64,000 nucleotides of DNA from Spisula solida (GCA_947247005.1 OX365957.1:9768817-9832816), one strand, 5' to 3'. Shown: positions 12,601 to 23,261, counted from the first letter of the stretch. The notes: a model not told the origin generated them from the sequence alone. Numbers and translations: made by a program.

Positions 12601-15600
12601 ACAAAGGATCAGCAGTTTCTGTCAATGTTTGGAAGGAGAGAGCTACCGATACACCTAAAATGTCGGAATCTAATTTTTTACCAAAGTAGTTAACAGTCCA
12701 ATCTCAACTAAACTACTATACACGCTCGGATATAGATTTTCCGAAATTTGAAGAACAATTCATGCTGTCTTTGTGATTATCACAAAGTAGTACGAAGGAT
12801 GAAAGTTTTAAGACTACATTCATATAAACCAAACCACAGAGGGGATATGTTAAAATTTTACTAGCTGATAGATCAACCTAGTATGGACTATTCCTGAATG
12901 TTTCCTTAAAATACCACGAAGGGAACACATACCACATACACTATAGTACAGGTAACAACTAACGGAGCACTTCGCAGACGCGCGACGTCATGAACGCATT
13001 TTAGAGGTTTTTACCCATGTAGCATTTTCTTCCGTAGAGAGCAGTCTCTTGTTGTAAATAAGATAAGTATTATTCTATAATATATATGTCTTAACATGTT
13101 ACCTTCAGAAAATAAAGATTTTATTATTATAAATGACATTCAAACAAAGACAGTCGACCACTTAATAACACAGCAATCGACGTATAAATAATAATATCGT
13201 AGTTATATTTTGCGTACAATTTAACTACGATAGTTAAACTGTGCAGAATTTATTTCTGCGGGACAGCATCGTATCGCAGAAAACACAGAAACAAAAACCC
13301 TCAGAATTACCCCGCTATAAGATGTGACATGTATTACCAAATTCACACATATAGGAATAAGTTTCGAAGCTACATTCCCTGTCGTCCCATTTTCCACTGT
13401 GTATTCTGATATCCATAACAACACAATCTTCAAAACTATCCGAGAAATGATCATGGACCGCCCAGTTTGTGTAATTCAAAGGTTTCCCTGTAACAGAGAC
13501 GTTTTATATAATCATTGAACACGTTGTACATTTTAGTTTACAGTAAGTACAGTAAAACTTCTACACTAACACTAGCCTTGTGCATCTTGAATCTATTTGT
13601 TTCAGCTTATAGTGGCACAACATTGCCTTTCCTCTTCCAAGTAACTTTAAGCAGATCTTCGATTCATTGTGTCATTGGAAAAAGAATAAATTAAAACAAA
13701 TGTTTTTTTTGTAAAAAACGTTTAATCGTTTGGTAGGTATCAATTTATGTAAAAAATGAAAACCTTTATCAATGATACAATTAACTGTGTTCTGTCGTAC
13801 TTACCAGAGGACCACTGGAAACGACTTTCACTTTGCATATCATTGAGGCCAATCCAAACAGAGTGGTGTAACTGTGACTGTAGAAAGTTATAGACAAAAT
13901 CTTGTTCTGTTGATTTAGTTACATCCACTAAATGGCCACCGGCAGAAGAGCATATTTGTTCCGCTTGCAGCCAGTGTTGTATCTGCGGAACAATGACGTA
14001 GCATGATTCTTCAAATTGGCCAGTTATACCTCTATGTGAAGAGCTGAATTGTAGAGTACTCGCTGAACACAGACTAGTGTCCCCTAAAACAAGAACATTT
14101 GATATTGGCTAGCACCAAGTGAAAAGGCAGATTTAAGTGGGCGGAAGAAAAGTTTTGTTAATTTGACTTCTTTTCTGGGTGAAAAATAGTAAATACACAT
14201 TTTTCGTTCTCGCTTCGCTCGCACAATAACTTTACAAGTAAATATTATCAAGAAAGAAATTGGTTTGTGGGTTATGCTGCTAAGATAAACAATCCAATTT
14301 CTTTCTACGATCGATCATATTTTCTGGTAAGGGGATATATACTATCCCACCCACTAACACAATATCCTGCGCAGTCCCCTAAAGTGTGTGCGATGAAATG
14401 TTTGCTATTTGAAGTGTTAAATTAAGATACACATGTGATTGACATACACCTATTATATAACCACCGGTAGATTCCCGAGAAACATTAGCAAGGTATGTAT
14501 TAATATGCATACGAGGCAATATACATAAACATGTACGTAGTTCGCCGATTATCAAATAGGATGGGACAGATATCGGGGATCCATGATAGACTCAGAGAGC
14601 AAACTGAACATGGTCAGAAAGCGGAGCACGAACACAAACATTGTACCCTAACTGTCAATGTTATTATTAACAAATACCTGTACATACCTATACGGAATGG
14701 TGTCGAGGTAGATGATACAGTTGTAGAGGTCATAGAGGTTTTTGGTTGAGTTGTTGTTGGTTGTGGTGAAGTTGTTGTTGGTTGTGGTGAAGTTGTTGTT
14801 GGTCTTGTTGTTATTGTTGATGTTGGTCTTGTTGTTGATGTTGTGGTGTTTGCTGTTGTTGAACTAGATGTTGTTGTTGATCTAGTGGTTGGTGTTGTCG
14901 TACCAGTTGTTGGGAGCCTTGTTGTAATGGTAGTACTTGTTGTTGCTGCTGAATTGGTCGGTTGTGATGAAGATGACGTCACCAGTGGTGTAGTCGTATC
15001 CGGTTGAGTTTGTCCGAAAGTCCCGGGAGCACTTGTTGCTGCATGTGTTGTTGATGAATTGTTCGTGAATTGCGGATTACTCGTGGGAACTGATAAATGT
15101 GCAACAAGATTTTAAAATTGATTCTTATGTATATGACCCATTCGGTTGAAACAATTTAGTACCACATGTAGAACTAGAAAGACATGAACATTCTAGTGAA
15201 CCTTATAAACACATCGTCTAGACGAGTGTTTTTTAATGTAACAAGATCAAATAAATCTGTCATGGAAAGAACCTGAATGATACACACAGTAATGCTGGAG
15301 ACATTGTAGGTTATGGTACGTAGACTACAACTATGCACACCATTTAGACGCACGCGGCGAGTGTTCTAATGTAATTACCATTCTTTTTCCTCTCTAGGGA
15401 GCTCACCAGAATACGGGACACCGATTTAAACCATTTACCAATCTAAAACACTCGGTTTCTGATATTTTTCTGATGTCTATCCGCGACAAATTAAAGGTTT
15501 GGAATGATATATCACAGATACTTAAACTTAATCATCGACCTTCTATTAGCATAATTTAACTGCTGATATATTGTCTCTAATTATAAGACCGGTTGTATGT

Positions 15601-18600
15601 TTTCAGTTTTTCACGAAGACGCTCGGTGTGTAATACAAACATAAATCTAAAGTACCGATATTGCACGATATGTTGGCGGAAATTGATATATATACTACTC
15701 AAAATTTAGATATTTTGCAAACTGAAAAAGATTGACCGGTAGAATTTTCAAAAACATAATGCTACATCTGCAATATTGTTCACCAATAAAGATTACTTTA
15801 ACATTTAATGTCCAAGTGCTGATAAGCCCAGCGCCGTTAAAATGTTCGAGCTGCATTCAAGCCTCAGTTATTTTCTTGCCATTTTGGGTCTTACACGATA
15901 TGGTAATGAAAACGGGATAAAATGTACATGGTAATCTAGCCACTTTGGTCCCAAGCCTTTAGGGCTTATCAGTTACCTGGAAATGCGTATCAAATGCAAG
16001 ACAACAAGCTTCGAACTTTAGAATCAGATTATATGATATTTTATCAATTGTACAACGTTTTCTTCATCGGTTTTGTACATTAACGTGAGACGGACATAAA
16101 AATCCATTTATTGGCCCTTAGCAAACTTTGAGTAGTATACACCGCAGGTACCTTGTATCATATTCATGCTTACAGGCTAGAGGTACCTTGTATCATATTC
16201 ATGCTTACAGGCTAGAGGTACCTTGTATCATATTCATGCTTACAGGCTAGAGGTACCTTGTATCATATTCATGCTTACAGGCTAGGATCATGTCAATATC
16301 TCCGTACAATGCAGGCTAAACTTACTCGCATTATTCTGCTGGGCATATTACAGATGTGCACCAATAATGTTAAAATGTTATTATTTATATATTTGACTGG
16401 TTGGTTCATTGTCAGGATAATTTGTGTCTGGTGATATGCTCCTAGTTCTTGTTTTATTTTTGAATATTAAATACCATTAACGTTTTGTCGTTGGGATGAA
16501 ATATCAAAAAGTAAAACAGGAATCAAGTGCCAAATAGGAGAAATAGAACACGTTGCTTTCAAATCAAGCACCCAGCAATGATCAATCTGACCAACCGACA
16601 CCTAATACTTACGTACGTCAGCATCAGAAGGTTTTCCTGGACATATCTGGGACTGAACTTGTGCGTCACTTTGTACATACCCAATCTGAAAACCGAACAC
16701 AATAAACATTACCAAATACAAAGCTTATCCGGTTAACTCGGTCCTTGGAGCAAAGGACTACTGTGGTAGGTGTGAGTCGGTGGGAGACGTAACCTACAGT
16801 GAGACTGAACATACTCGGCTATATGCCTGGCGCCAATACGTACTGTATTTTACTAAAGCAACACTGACCATGTCCACTGTACATTACTGACACAGTGTTA
16901 AAGAATGAAACAAATTCAAACTAAATACATTTAAGCTGAATGTTTCTCGGATTTCACATTCCATACACAGTTATGACCAAATAGATGGTCGTCCAGCTAG
17001 CATGCTGATCCATAATATCACTGAAGTAATCAAGTTGGATATGTACATACAAATTATACGCTCTGTGACGCTGGTGGACTGTCTGATGTTTTCCATTGAA
17101 TACTTTATGAAGAAAATGAAAAGTACTGTATAGTATATCAGTAGTTTATCTCCATCAGAAATTAGGCAAATACAAGAACGTATGCAAATCTCCTTTAATA
17201 TTCCATTTAAGATTGATTTATATTAAATACGAAAACGGCAATTCTATACAAAGTTATCGAATGTTTCAATTACCAGTCGGATAGCCACAACCCGATTTTG
17301 TCCCCATTAACACAATCGGTGTTTATCAAGACACATACCTGATGTTCGAATGCCAGGGATACCCATAACACATTGGTTCCGGTCAATGTAAGTTTTGGTT
17401 TACAGTCAAACTCGTACAGATAGCCGATAGGTGTAGACTGTGAGTCAGTCTGTAGTAAAATACAAGTAAATAACACAATATACCCCGCCCAGCTAGTGTA
17501 GCATGTAGTATAATACAAGTACACAATATATCCCCGCCCAGGTAGTGCAGCATGCAGTATAATACAAGTACACAATATATCCCCGCCCAGCAAGAGTAGC
17601 CTGTAGTATAATACAAGTACACAATATATCCCCCCAGCTAGTGTAGCATGTAGTATAATACAAGTACACAATATATCCCCGCCTAGCCAGTGTAGCATGT
17701 AGTATAATACAAGTACACAATATATCCCCGCCTAGCCAGTGTAGCATGTAGTATAATACAAGTACACAATATATCCCCGCCCAGGTAGTGCAGCATGCAG
17801 TATAATACAAGTACACAATATATCCCCGCCCAGCAAGAGTAGCCTGTAGTATAATACAAGTACACAATATATCCCCCCAGCTAGTGTAGCATGTAGTATA
17901 ATACAAGTACACAATATATCCCCGCCTAGCCAGTGTAGCATGTAGTATAATACAAGTACACAATATATCCCCGCCCAGCTAGTGTAGCATGTAGTATAAT
18001 ACAAGTACACAATATATCCCCGCCTAGCCAGTGTAGCATGTAGTATAATACAAGTACACAATATATCCCCGCCTAGCCAGTGTAGCATGTAGTATAATAC
18101 AAGTACACAATATATCCCCCCAGCTAGTGTAGCATGTAGTATAATACAAGTACACAATATATCCCCCCAGCTAGTGTAGCATGTAGTATAATACAAGTAC
18201 ACAATATATCCCCCCAGCTAGTGTAGCATGTAGTATAATACAAGTACACAATATATCCCCGCCTAGCCAGTGTAGCATGTAGTATAATACAAGTACACAA
18301 TATATCCCCCCAGCTAGTGTAGCATGTAGTATAATACAAGTACACAATATATCCCCGCCTAGCCAGTGAAGCATGTAGTATAATACAAGTACACAATATA
18401 TCCCCGCCCAGCTAGTGAAGCATGTAGTATAATACAAGTACACAATATATCCCCGCCCAGCTAGTGAAGCATGTAGTATAATACAAGTACACAATATATC
18501 CCCGCCTAGCCAGTGTAGCATGTAGTATAATACAAGTACACAATATATCCCCGCCCAGCAAGGGTAGCATGTAGTATAATACAAGTAAATCACACAATAT

Positions 18601-21600
18601 ATCCCACCCAGCTAGTGTAGCATGTAGTATAATTCAAGTAAATCACACAATATATCCCGCCCAGCAAGTGTAGCATGTAGTATAATACAAGTAAATCACA
18701 CAATATTTCCCGCCCAGCAAGTGTAGCATGTAGTATAATACAAGTAAATCACACAATATTTCCCGCCCAGCAAGTGTAGCATGTAGTATAATACAAGTAA
18801 ATCACACAATATTTCCCGCCCAGCAAGTGTAGCATGTAGTATAATACAAGTAAATCACACAATATATCCCACCCAGCTAGTGTAGCATGTAGTATAATAC
18901 AAGTACACAATATATCCCCGCCCAGCTAGTGTAGCATGTAGTATAACACAAGTACACAATATATTCCCGCCCAGCAAGTTTAGCATGTAGTATGATACAA
19001 GAACACAATATATGCCAGCCCAGCAAGTGTAGCATGTAGTATAATACAAGTAAATCACACAAAATATCCCCGCTCAGCCAGTGTAGCATGTAGTATAATA
19101 CAAGTAAATCACACAGTATATCCCACCCAGCTAGTGTAGCATGTAGTATAATACAAGTACACAATATATCCCCGCCCAGCCAGTGTAGCATGTAGTATAA
19201 TACAAGTAAATCACACAATATATCCCCGCCTAGCCAGTGTAGCATGTAGTATAATACAAGTACACAATATATCCCCACCCAGCTAGTGTAGCATGTAGTA
19301 TAATACAAGTACACAATATATCCCCGCCCAGCTAGTGTAGCATGTAGTATAATACAAGTACACAATATATCCCCGCCCAACCAGTGTAGCATGTAGTATA
19401 ATACAAGTAAATCACACAATATATCCCCGCCTAGCCAGTGTAGCATGTAGTATAATACAAGTACATCACACAATATATCCCCGCCCAGCAAGTGCAGCAT
19501 ATAGTATAATACAAGTACACAATATATCCCCGCCCAGCAAGTGTAGCATGTAGTATAATACAAGTACACAATATATCCCCGCCCAGCAAGTGTAGCATGT
19601 AGTATAATACAAGTAAATCACACAATATATCCCACCCAGCTAGTGTAGCATGTAGTATAATACAAGTACACAATATATTTCCGCCCAGCTAGGGTAGCAT
19701 GTAATATAATACAAGTAAATCACACAATATATTTCCGCCCAGCTAGTGTAGCATATAGTATAATACAAGTAAATCACACAATATATCCCCGCCAAGCAGG
19801 TGTAGCATGTAGGATAATACAAGTAAATCACACAATATATCCCCGCCCAGCTAGTGTAGCATGTAGTATAATACAAGTAAATCACACAATATATCCCCGC
19901 CCAGCTAGTGTAGCATGTAGTATAATACAAGTAAATCACACAATATATCCCCGCCCAGCTAGTGTAGCATGTAGTATAATACAAGTAAATCACACAATAT
20001 ATTTCCGCCAAGCTTGTATGGCATGTAGTATAATACAAGTAAATCACACAATATATCACCGCCCAGCTAGTGTAGCATGTAGTATAATACAAGTAAATCA
20101 CCCAATATATCCCACCCAGCTAGTGCAGCCTGTAGTATAATACAAGTAAATCACATAATATATCCCCGCCCAGCTAGTGCAGCCTGTAGTATAATACAAG
20201 TAAATCACACAATATATCCCCGCCCAGCTAGTGTAGCATGTAGTATAATACAAGTAAATCACCCAATATATCCCCGCCCAGCTAGTGTAGCATGTAGTAT
20301 AATACAAGTAAATCACACAATATATCCCGCCCAGCAAGTGAAGCATTTAGTATAATACAAGTAAATCACACAATATATCCCACCCAGCTAGTGCAGCCTG
20401 TAGTATAATACAAGTAAATCACACAATATATTCCCGCCCAGCTAGTGCAGCCTGTAGTATAATACAAGTAAATCACACAATATATCCCACCCAGCTAGTG
20501 CAGCCTGTAGTATAATACAAGTAAATCACCCAATATATCCCGCCCAGCAAGTGTAGCATGTAGTATAATACAAGTAAATCACACAATATATCCCCGCCCA
20601 GCTAGTGTAGCATGTAGTATAATACAAGTAAATCACACAATATATCCCCGCCCAGCAAGTGTAGCATGTAGTATAACACAAGTACACAATATATCCCCGC
20701 CCAGCTAGTGTAGCATGTAGTATAATACAAGTACACAATATATCCCCGCCCAGCTAGTGTAGCATGTAGTATAATACAAGTAAATCACACAATATATCCC
20801 ACCCAGCTAGTGCAGCCTGTAGTATAATACAAGTAAATCACACAATATATCCCCGCCCAGCTAGTGCAGCCTGTAGTATAATACAAGTACACAATATATC
20901 CCCCCAGCTAGTGTAGCATGTAGTATAATACAAGTACACAATATATCCCCGCCCAGCAAGTGTAGCATGTAGTATAATACAAGTACACAATATATCCCCA
21001 CCCAGCTAGTGAAGCATGTAGTATAATACAAGTACACAATATATCCCCGCCCAGCAAGTGTAGCATGTAGTATAATACAAGTACACAATATATCCCCGCC
21101 CAGCAAGTGTAGCATGTAGTATAATACAAGTAAATCACACAATATATCCCCGCCCAGCTGGTGAAGCATGTTGTATAATACAAGTAAATTACACAATATA
21201 TTCCCGCCCAGCTAGTGTAGCATGTAGTATAATACAAGTAAATCACACAAAATATCCCGCCCAGCTAGTGCAGCCTGTAGTATAATACAAGTAAATTACA
21301 CAATATACTCCCGCCCAGCTAGTGTAGCCTGTAGTATAATACAAGTAAATCACACAATATATCCCGCCCAGCCAGTGTAGCATGTAGTATAATACAAGTA
21401 AATCACACAATATATCCCACCCAGCAAGTGTAGCATGTAGTATAATACAAGTAAATCACACAATATATCCCGACAAGCAAGTGTAGCATGTAGTATAATA
21501 CAAGTACACAATATATCCCTCCCCGCCCAGCAAGTGTAGCATGTAGTATAATACAAGTACACAATATATCCCTCCCCGCCCAGCTAGAGTAGCATGTAGT

Positions 21601-22115
21601 ATAATAAAAATAAATCACACAATATATCATCGCCCAGATAGTGTAGCATGTAGTATAATACAAGTACTCAATATATCGGGCAAGACACTCTCCGAGGGAA
21701 ACTGCAAAGCATGTTGTATAAAAAACTAATAAAAGTAGCATGTCCAAGAGGTTACAATGGGAAACGCATATAAAGTGCTGTTTGCTGTTACGACAGGTCA
21801 ACTTCAAAATAATTAGAAGCAGGGATAAGCTGATAAAATACCGGTATTTCCAGATTGTATCGCGGTATTATACAACGGGAAAATGATACAATGGGTACAC
21901 GATGTACCGGTAATACCGAACATTTTTTTCTGGTCTGTATAACTTCCGGGCGCAGGAAACCTTTCGACTTGTTAATACTTCGGAGATCAAAATACAACAC
22001 TTACGACCGAGTAAACTTCCTTCTCCACATTATAATTACAAATGCAATCATAATCACCAGACGCCTGTCCAAACAACACGATCAGTGTCACCAAATGCTG
22101 TAACAGTATCACCAT
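6486..22115 (-). CDS. Secreted mucin-like protein with SH3b-like module and two C-type lectin domains (9 exons, 3' end open)
   Basis: Nine exons join in one frame (1666 nt, 555 codons plus 1 base): 22115-22005, 17449-17339, 16685-16613, 15089-14688, 14083-13805, 13487-13338, 10889-10818, 10219-9935, 6668-6486. Every junction has GT-AG borders and matching phase: introns 1-2 are phase 0 and the rest phase 1. The order is signal peptide, Cys-containing SH3b-like module, Thr/Ser-rich mucin stalk, CTLD 1, short Ser/Thr linker, CTLD 2. Each CTLD has the WIGL core, six cysteines and a WND-type motif (KWDD). No EPN or QPD motif is visible, so classical calcium-dependent sugar binding is doubtful. 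By family knowledge such proteins are secreted, often in mucus or haemolymph, with roles in recognition or adhesion; that role is inferred. The frame leaves exon 9 at phase 1 with no stop, so at least one more exon lies at lower coordinates or outside the window. Intron 1 is mostly minisatellite; the introns after exons 7 and 8 and before exon 7 carry transposon copies. Confidence 0.85.
6891..7200 (+). repeat. ~165 bp tandem repeat, left part
   Basis: Two units that include AACTTGCAAACCATTATAGG, AACATGAGCTCACATCAATAG and AGCTACAATATTGGAAGAGT. The array continues at 9239, beyond an inserted element, and recurs inverted at 62.64-63.06 kb. Confidence 0.8.
7201..9238. mobile_element. PIF/Harbinger-like non-autonomous element with TTA duplication
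   Basis: The element (7204-9235) has TIRs of about 18 bp: GACCCCGTTCACACTGGG at the left and, reversed, TAGGGCTTTCACACTGGG at the right. It is flanked by TTA at 7201-7203 and 9236-9238. The related repeat at about 9398-9410 shows the empty site (CTTTTTTCTTAATAACTTGC), which fixes the 3 bp duplication. Three-bp TWA duplications are typical of PIF/Harbinger. There is no transposase. Inside are degenerate ACGATC/GCCGAT motifs. It is built as two head blocks (7204-8065 and 8066-8932) followed by two tail blocks (about 8933-9080 and 9081-9235). Confidence 0.8.
9239..9425 (+). repeat. ~165 bp tandem repeat, right part
   Basis: This continues the array broken by the Harbinger-like element: one unit and the start of another (AACTTGCAAACCATTATAGG, AGCTACAGTATTGGAAAAG). 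It supplies the uninterrupted version of the insertion site. Confidence 0.8.
9426..9934. other. Intron sequence, nothing recognised
   Basis: Part of the lectin intron between exons 8 and 9. No repeat or exon signal beyond ordinary AT-rich sequence. Confidence 0.4.
9935..10219 (-). CDS. Exon 8: N-terminal half of CTLD 2
   Basis: A 285 bp phase 1-1 exon. The acceptor is CATTTTACAG and the donor GTAAGTTTA. It has TALCPS, KSCYELL, WEHAENLCSYNNGHLVHV, EQAFIDGF, WIGLHD and FQWTSG, parallel to exon 5 residue by residue. The hydrophobic stretch upstream in the same open frame lies in the intron and should not be taken as a signal peptide. Confidence 0.9.
10220..10817. other. Intron between exons 7 and 8, nothing recognised
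   Basis: No repeat or coding signal seen beyond the splice borders of the neighbouring exons. Confidence 0.4.
10818..10889 (-). CDS. Exon 7: short Ser/Thr-rich linker between the CTLDs
   Basis: A 72 bp phase 1-1 exon. The acceptor is TTTGTATCACAG and the donor GTAATATAC. The peptide IGGSEPASTQTSVTSAPG and a few more residues form a flexible, probably O-glycosylated linker. Short exons are easily miscalled. The support here is exact phase agreement with both neighbours and a mucin-like composition matching exon 4. Confidence 0.65.
11071..12331 (-). mobile_element. Mariner-family element, copy 1 (dead)
   Basis: A 1.26 kb element between TA dinucleotides. Inverted ends are CGAGGGGTGTTCAAATTG at the left and, reversed, CGAGGGCTGTTCAAACTGG at the right, typical of Tc1/mariner. 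It lies in the intron between lectin exons 6 and 7. The minus strand carries transposase remnants (see 11300-11922). An inverted duplication at about 11992-12105 adds a hairpin absent from the copy at 59.3 kb. Confidence 0.85.
11300..11922 (-). pseudogene. Mariner transposase remnant
   Basis: Minus-strand pieces match a mariner transposase. The N-terminal helix-turn-helix region reads VAKIKSILSTTGGRFTIRR, and a C-terminal piece reads SHEAAFKRQFLRSETVLELL. Stops and frameshifts lie between them and the DDD catalytic region is not readable. By comparison the 59.3 kb copy retains more. No activity expected. Confidence 0.7.
12332..13337. other. Rest of intron between exons 6 and 7
   Basis: AT-rich intron sequence. 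Small palindromes such as GCCCGTCACTGACGGCG at about 12575 are present. No exon supported. Confidence 0.35.
13338..13487 (-). CDS. Exon 6: C-terminal half of CTLD 1
   Basis: A 150 bp phase 1-1 exon. The acceptor is TCTGTTACAG and the donor GTAATACAT. It encodes KPLNYTNWAVHDHF, EDCVVM, SGKWDDRECSF and YMCEFG, the long-loop, WND and final cysteine region of a CTLD. The loop between NYTNW and EDC has no EPN or QPD. NYT is a possible N-glycosylation site. Only about 0.32 kb of intron separates it from exon 5. Confidence 0.9.
13805..14083 (-). CDS. Exon 5: N-terminal half of CTLD 1
   Basis: A 279 bp phase 1-1 exon. The acceptor is TGTTTTAG and the donor GTAAGTACG. It carries the first Cys pair (SLCSAS, ESCYVI), the alpha-1 region HWLQAEQICSSAGGHLVDV, a second helix (STEQDFVYNFLQ), and the WIGLND core followed by FQWSSG. 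The spacing matches the long-form CTLD up to the point where animal CTLD genes are often interrupted. Confidence 0.9.
14688..15089 (-). CDS. Exon 4: Thr/Ser/Pro-rich mucin-like stalk
   Basis: A 402 bp phase 1-1 exon with acceptor ATTTATCAG and donor GTATGTACAG. It encodes 133 residues, over half Thr or Ser, with sequons (NNSS, NTT) and a short tandem TTTSPQP block repeated about three times. This is the composition of an O-glycosylated stalk. In the DNA it appears on the plus strand as a GTTGTTG-rich stretch, so copy number may vary between individuals. Confidence 0.82.
15698..16137. mobile_element. TA-flanked MITE-like element
   Basis: The ends TACTCAAAATTTAGATATTT (left) and, reversed, TACTCAAAGTTTGCTAA (right) form short inverted repeats about 440 bp apart in the intron between exons 3 and 4. 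The ends resemble the MITEs at 47.25 and 47.43 kb, which also begin TACTCAA. Tc1/mariner-type by the TA flank (inference). Confidence 0.45.
16146..16285 (+). repeat. 35 bp tandem repeat, 4 copies
   Basis: Four essentially identical units starting AGGTACCTTGTATCATATTC and ending GCTAG. The perfect identity indicates recent expansion. It lies within the intron between lectin exons 3 and 4. Confidence 0.97.
16613..16685 (-). CDS. Exon 3: end of the SH3b-like module
   Basis: Twenty-four codons plus one base. The acceptor is GGTTTTCAG and the donor GTAAGTATT. It enters at phase 0 and leaves at phase 1, converting the gene from phase-0 to phase-1 introns. The peptide IGYVQSDAQVQSQICPG supplies a last strand and the fourth cysteine. 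It joins exon 4 through a split Leu codon (C/TT). Confidence 0.75.
16686..17338. other. Intron 2 of the lectin gene
   Basis: Nothing recognised between exons 2 and 3 apart from the splice signals at each border. Confidence 0.4.
17339..17449 (-). CDS. Exon 2: core of the SH3b-like module
   Basis: Thirty-seven codons, phase 0 at both ends. The acceptor is TTTTACTACAG and the donor GTATGTGTC. The peptide contains STPIGYLYEFDCKPKL and NVLWVSLAFEHQ, an alternation of short beta-type strands with a central Cys, like bacterial-type SH3 (SH3b) folds. The fold assignment is inference from pattern and needs a structure or profile check. The acceptor lies inside the last unit of the intron-1 minisatellite. 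Confidence 0.78.
17455..21675 (-). repeat. 4.2 kb minisatellite (47/49/53 bp units) filling intron 1
   Basis: Roughly 80-85 units of about 49 bp. On the plus strand each contains ACAAGTACACAATATATCC, GCCCAGCTAGTGTAGC and ATGTAGTATAAT. A shorter form lacks 2 bp (CCCCCAGCTA), and a longer form carries an extra AATC (ACAAGTAAATCACACAATAT). Because most unit lengths are not multiples of three, the minus strand has long spurious frames repeating YIVYLYYTTCYTSWAG; these are not genes. The array ends within a few bases of the exon 2 acceptor. Confidence 0.97.
21676..22004. other. Non-repeat remainder of intron 1
   Basis: About 330 bp between the minisatellite and the exon 1 donor. Nothing recognised. 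Confidence 0.5.
22005..22115 (-). CDS. Exon 1: signal peptide and start of the Cys module
   Basis: The ATG (22115-22113) opens a 37-codon exon. Residues about 1-19 are a signal peptide with a hydrophobic core (LVTLIVLF) ending near GQASG. The mature start is DYDCICNYNVEKEVYSV, with two cysteines. The donor GTAAGTGTT follows codon 37, giving a phase-0 intron. No TATA box or 5' UTR boundary could be fixed. This start is chosen because it is the only Met directly ahead of a hydrophobic leader whose donor phase fits exon 2. Confidence 0.8.
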
Positions 22116-22270
22116 ATTGGTAGTCACGTTGAACACAAGTATCAGATGTTTAATTGTAACTATTTATTTATGCATAATATTAAACTGACTGATGGTACAG
22201 GCTTGTATTCTTGTATACACGACTTACAGATAACACCAGCTGTCATTAACAAGATTATTTGTACTAGTCC

Positions 22271-23040
22271 CACTGTCGTGTAACTGCGCCGGACGGGATT
22301 TTCCGTGCACCGGTCGAGACACACCAAGATGGCGGACTGTTTGACAGCGAAAAGGTAGGCGCTTGTTTCTTCACTTCTTATAGTCTTTTGTAATGCTTTT
22401 ATGTTTAGTTTTTTGTTGGATACGATGCAGCTAGAATTGCCGCGTTCATCGATATAGGTGCCATGCCTGGTATTGTAATATTATTCAATAAAACCGTGAT
22501 TGAACCTGGAAATTTCACGAAGTTGAAAAATGAATCGAGAACTGCATTTTTATCCGGTCATATTGTCGCACATACCGTCTTCTATAAATGGTCACTTTGT
22601 CAAATGCCCTAGAATCAGATCCCCTTGGCCATATACATACAATTTCGTCGTTTACCAACGTGCAAGCGTCAAAAATAGCATTCTTTAGATTTGCAAACGC
22701 ACCGGTAGGGATACCACTCACCGGTGGAAATTCTCCGGAGAATATCAGCTAAAAAGTAGCAACGGTTGAGACACACAGGCCTATTTGGCACCGGTTGAGA
22801 CACACTTTTATATCGTTAGCAGTTCAATGGCGACATATTAGATTTTATTTATTTACCGTGTCTTTGTAGATCCATATACATGTTGTATAGTTACCAGAAT
22901 TGTATCATTTGGTACTTGCGACATCGTTTGCACGTTCGTTAGAATCTTTCGTCGGGAATATTATTAATTATTCCGTTTCAGATGATTTTGATTTACACTT
23001 GTTCGTTCAAATTACCACTGTTTAGTAAGGGATGAAAATT
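22271..23040 (+). repeat. Element A left TIR
   Basis: Inverted partner of 31612-32373. From the end inward it holds CACCGGTCGAGACACACC, an ATGGCGGACTG start (about 22329), a frame of 68 codons read outward (22515-22721, minus), then CAACGGTTGAGACACAC and CACCGGTTGAGACACAC. The 68-codon frame differs from the other arm by one residue, but the DNA is near-identical too, so coding is not proven. Confidence 0.9.
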
Positions 23041-23261
23041 ATCAGCCGATGTTTAAGAACAGTTATTCAGGCTTTATTTGGGTCGTGCTCGTCCGTCACA
23101 AACATTTCCCGCGTTATTTCTCTGTAACTATGTGTCAAGACCAACACGTATGAACTTTACATTACTGTGTCAGGCTATATATGGGTTGTTGGAGAGTTTC
23201 AACTCGTTCAAAAATCGCTTGCGTTACTATTGCAAAAATAGTGATTCCTATTTTTCATATT

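Noticed and set aside
17270..21807. Long minus-strand frames repeating YIVYLYYTTCYTSWAG
   Set aside because: They are translations of a ~49 bp minisatellite; the frame drifts through all phases and no start or splice signals support a gene.
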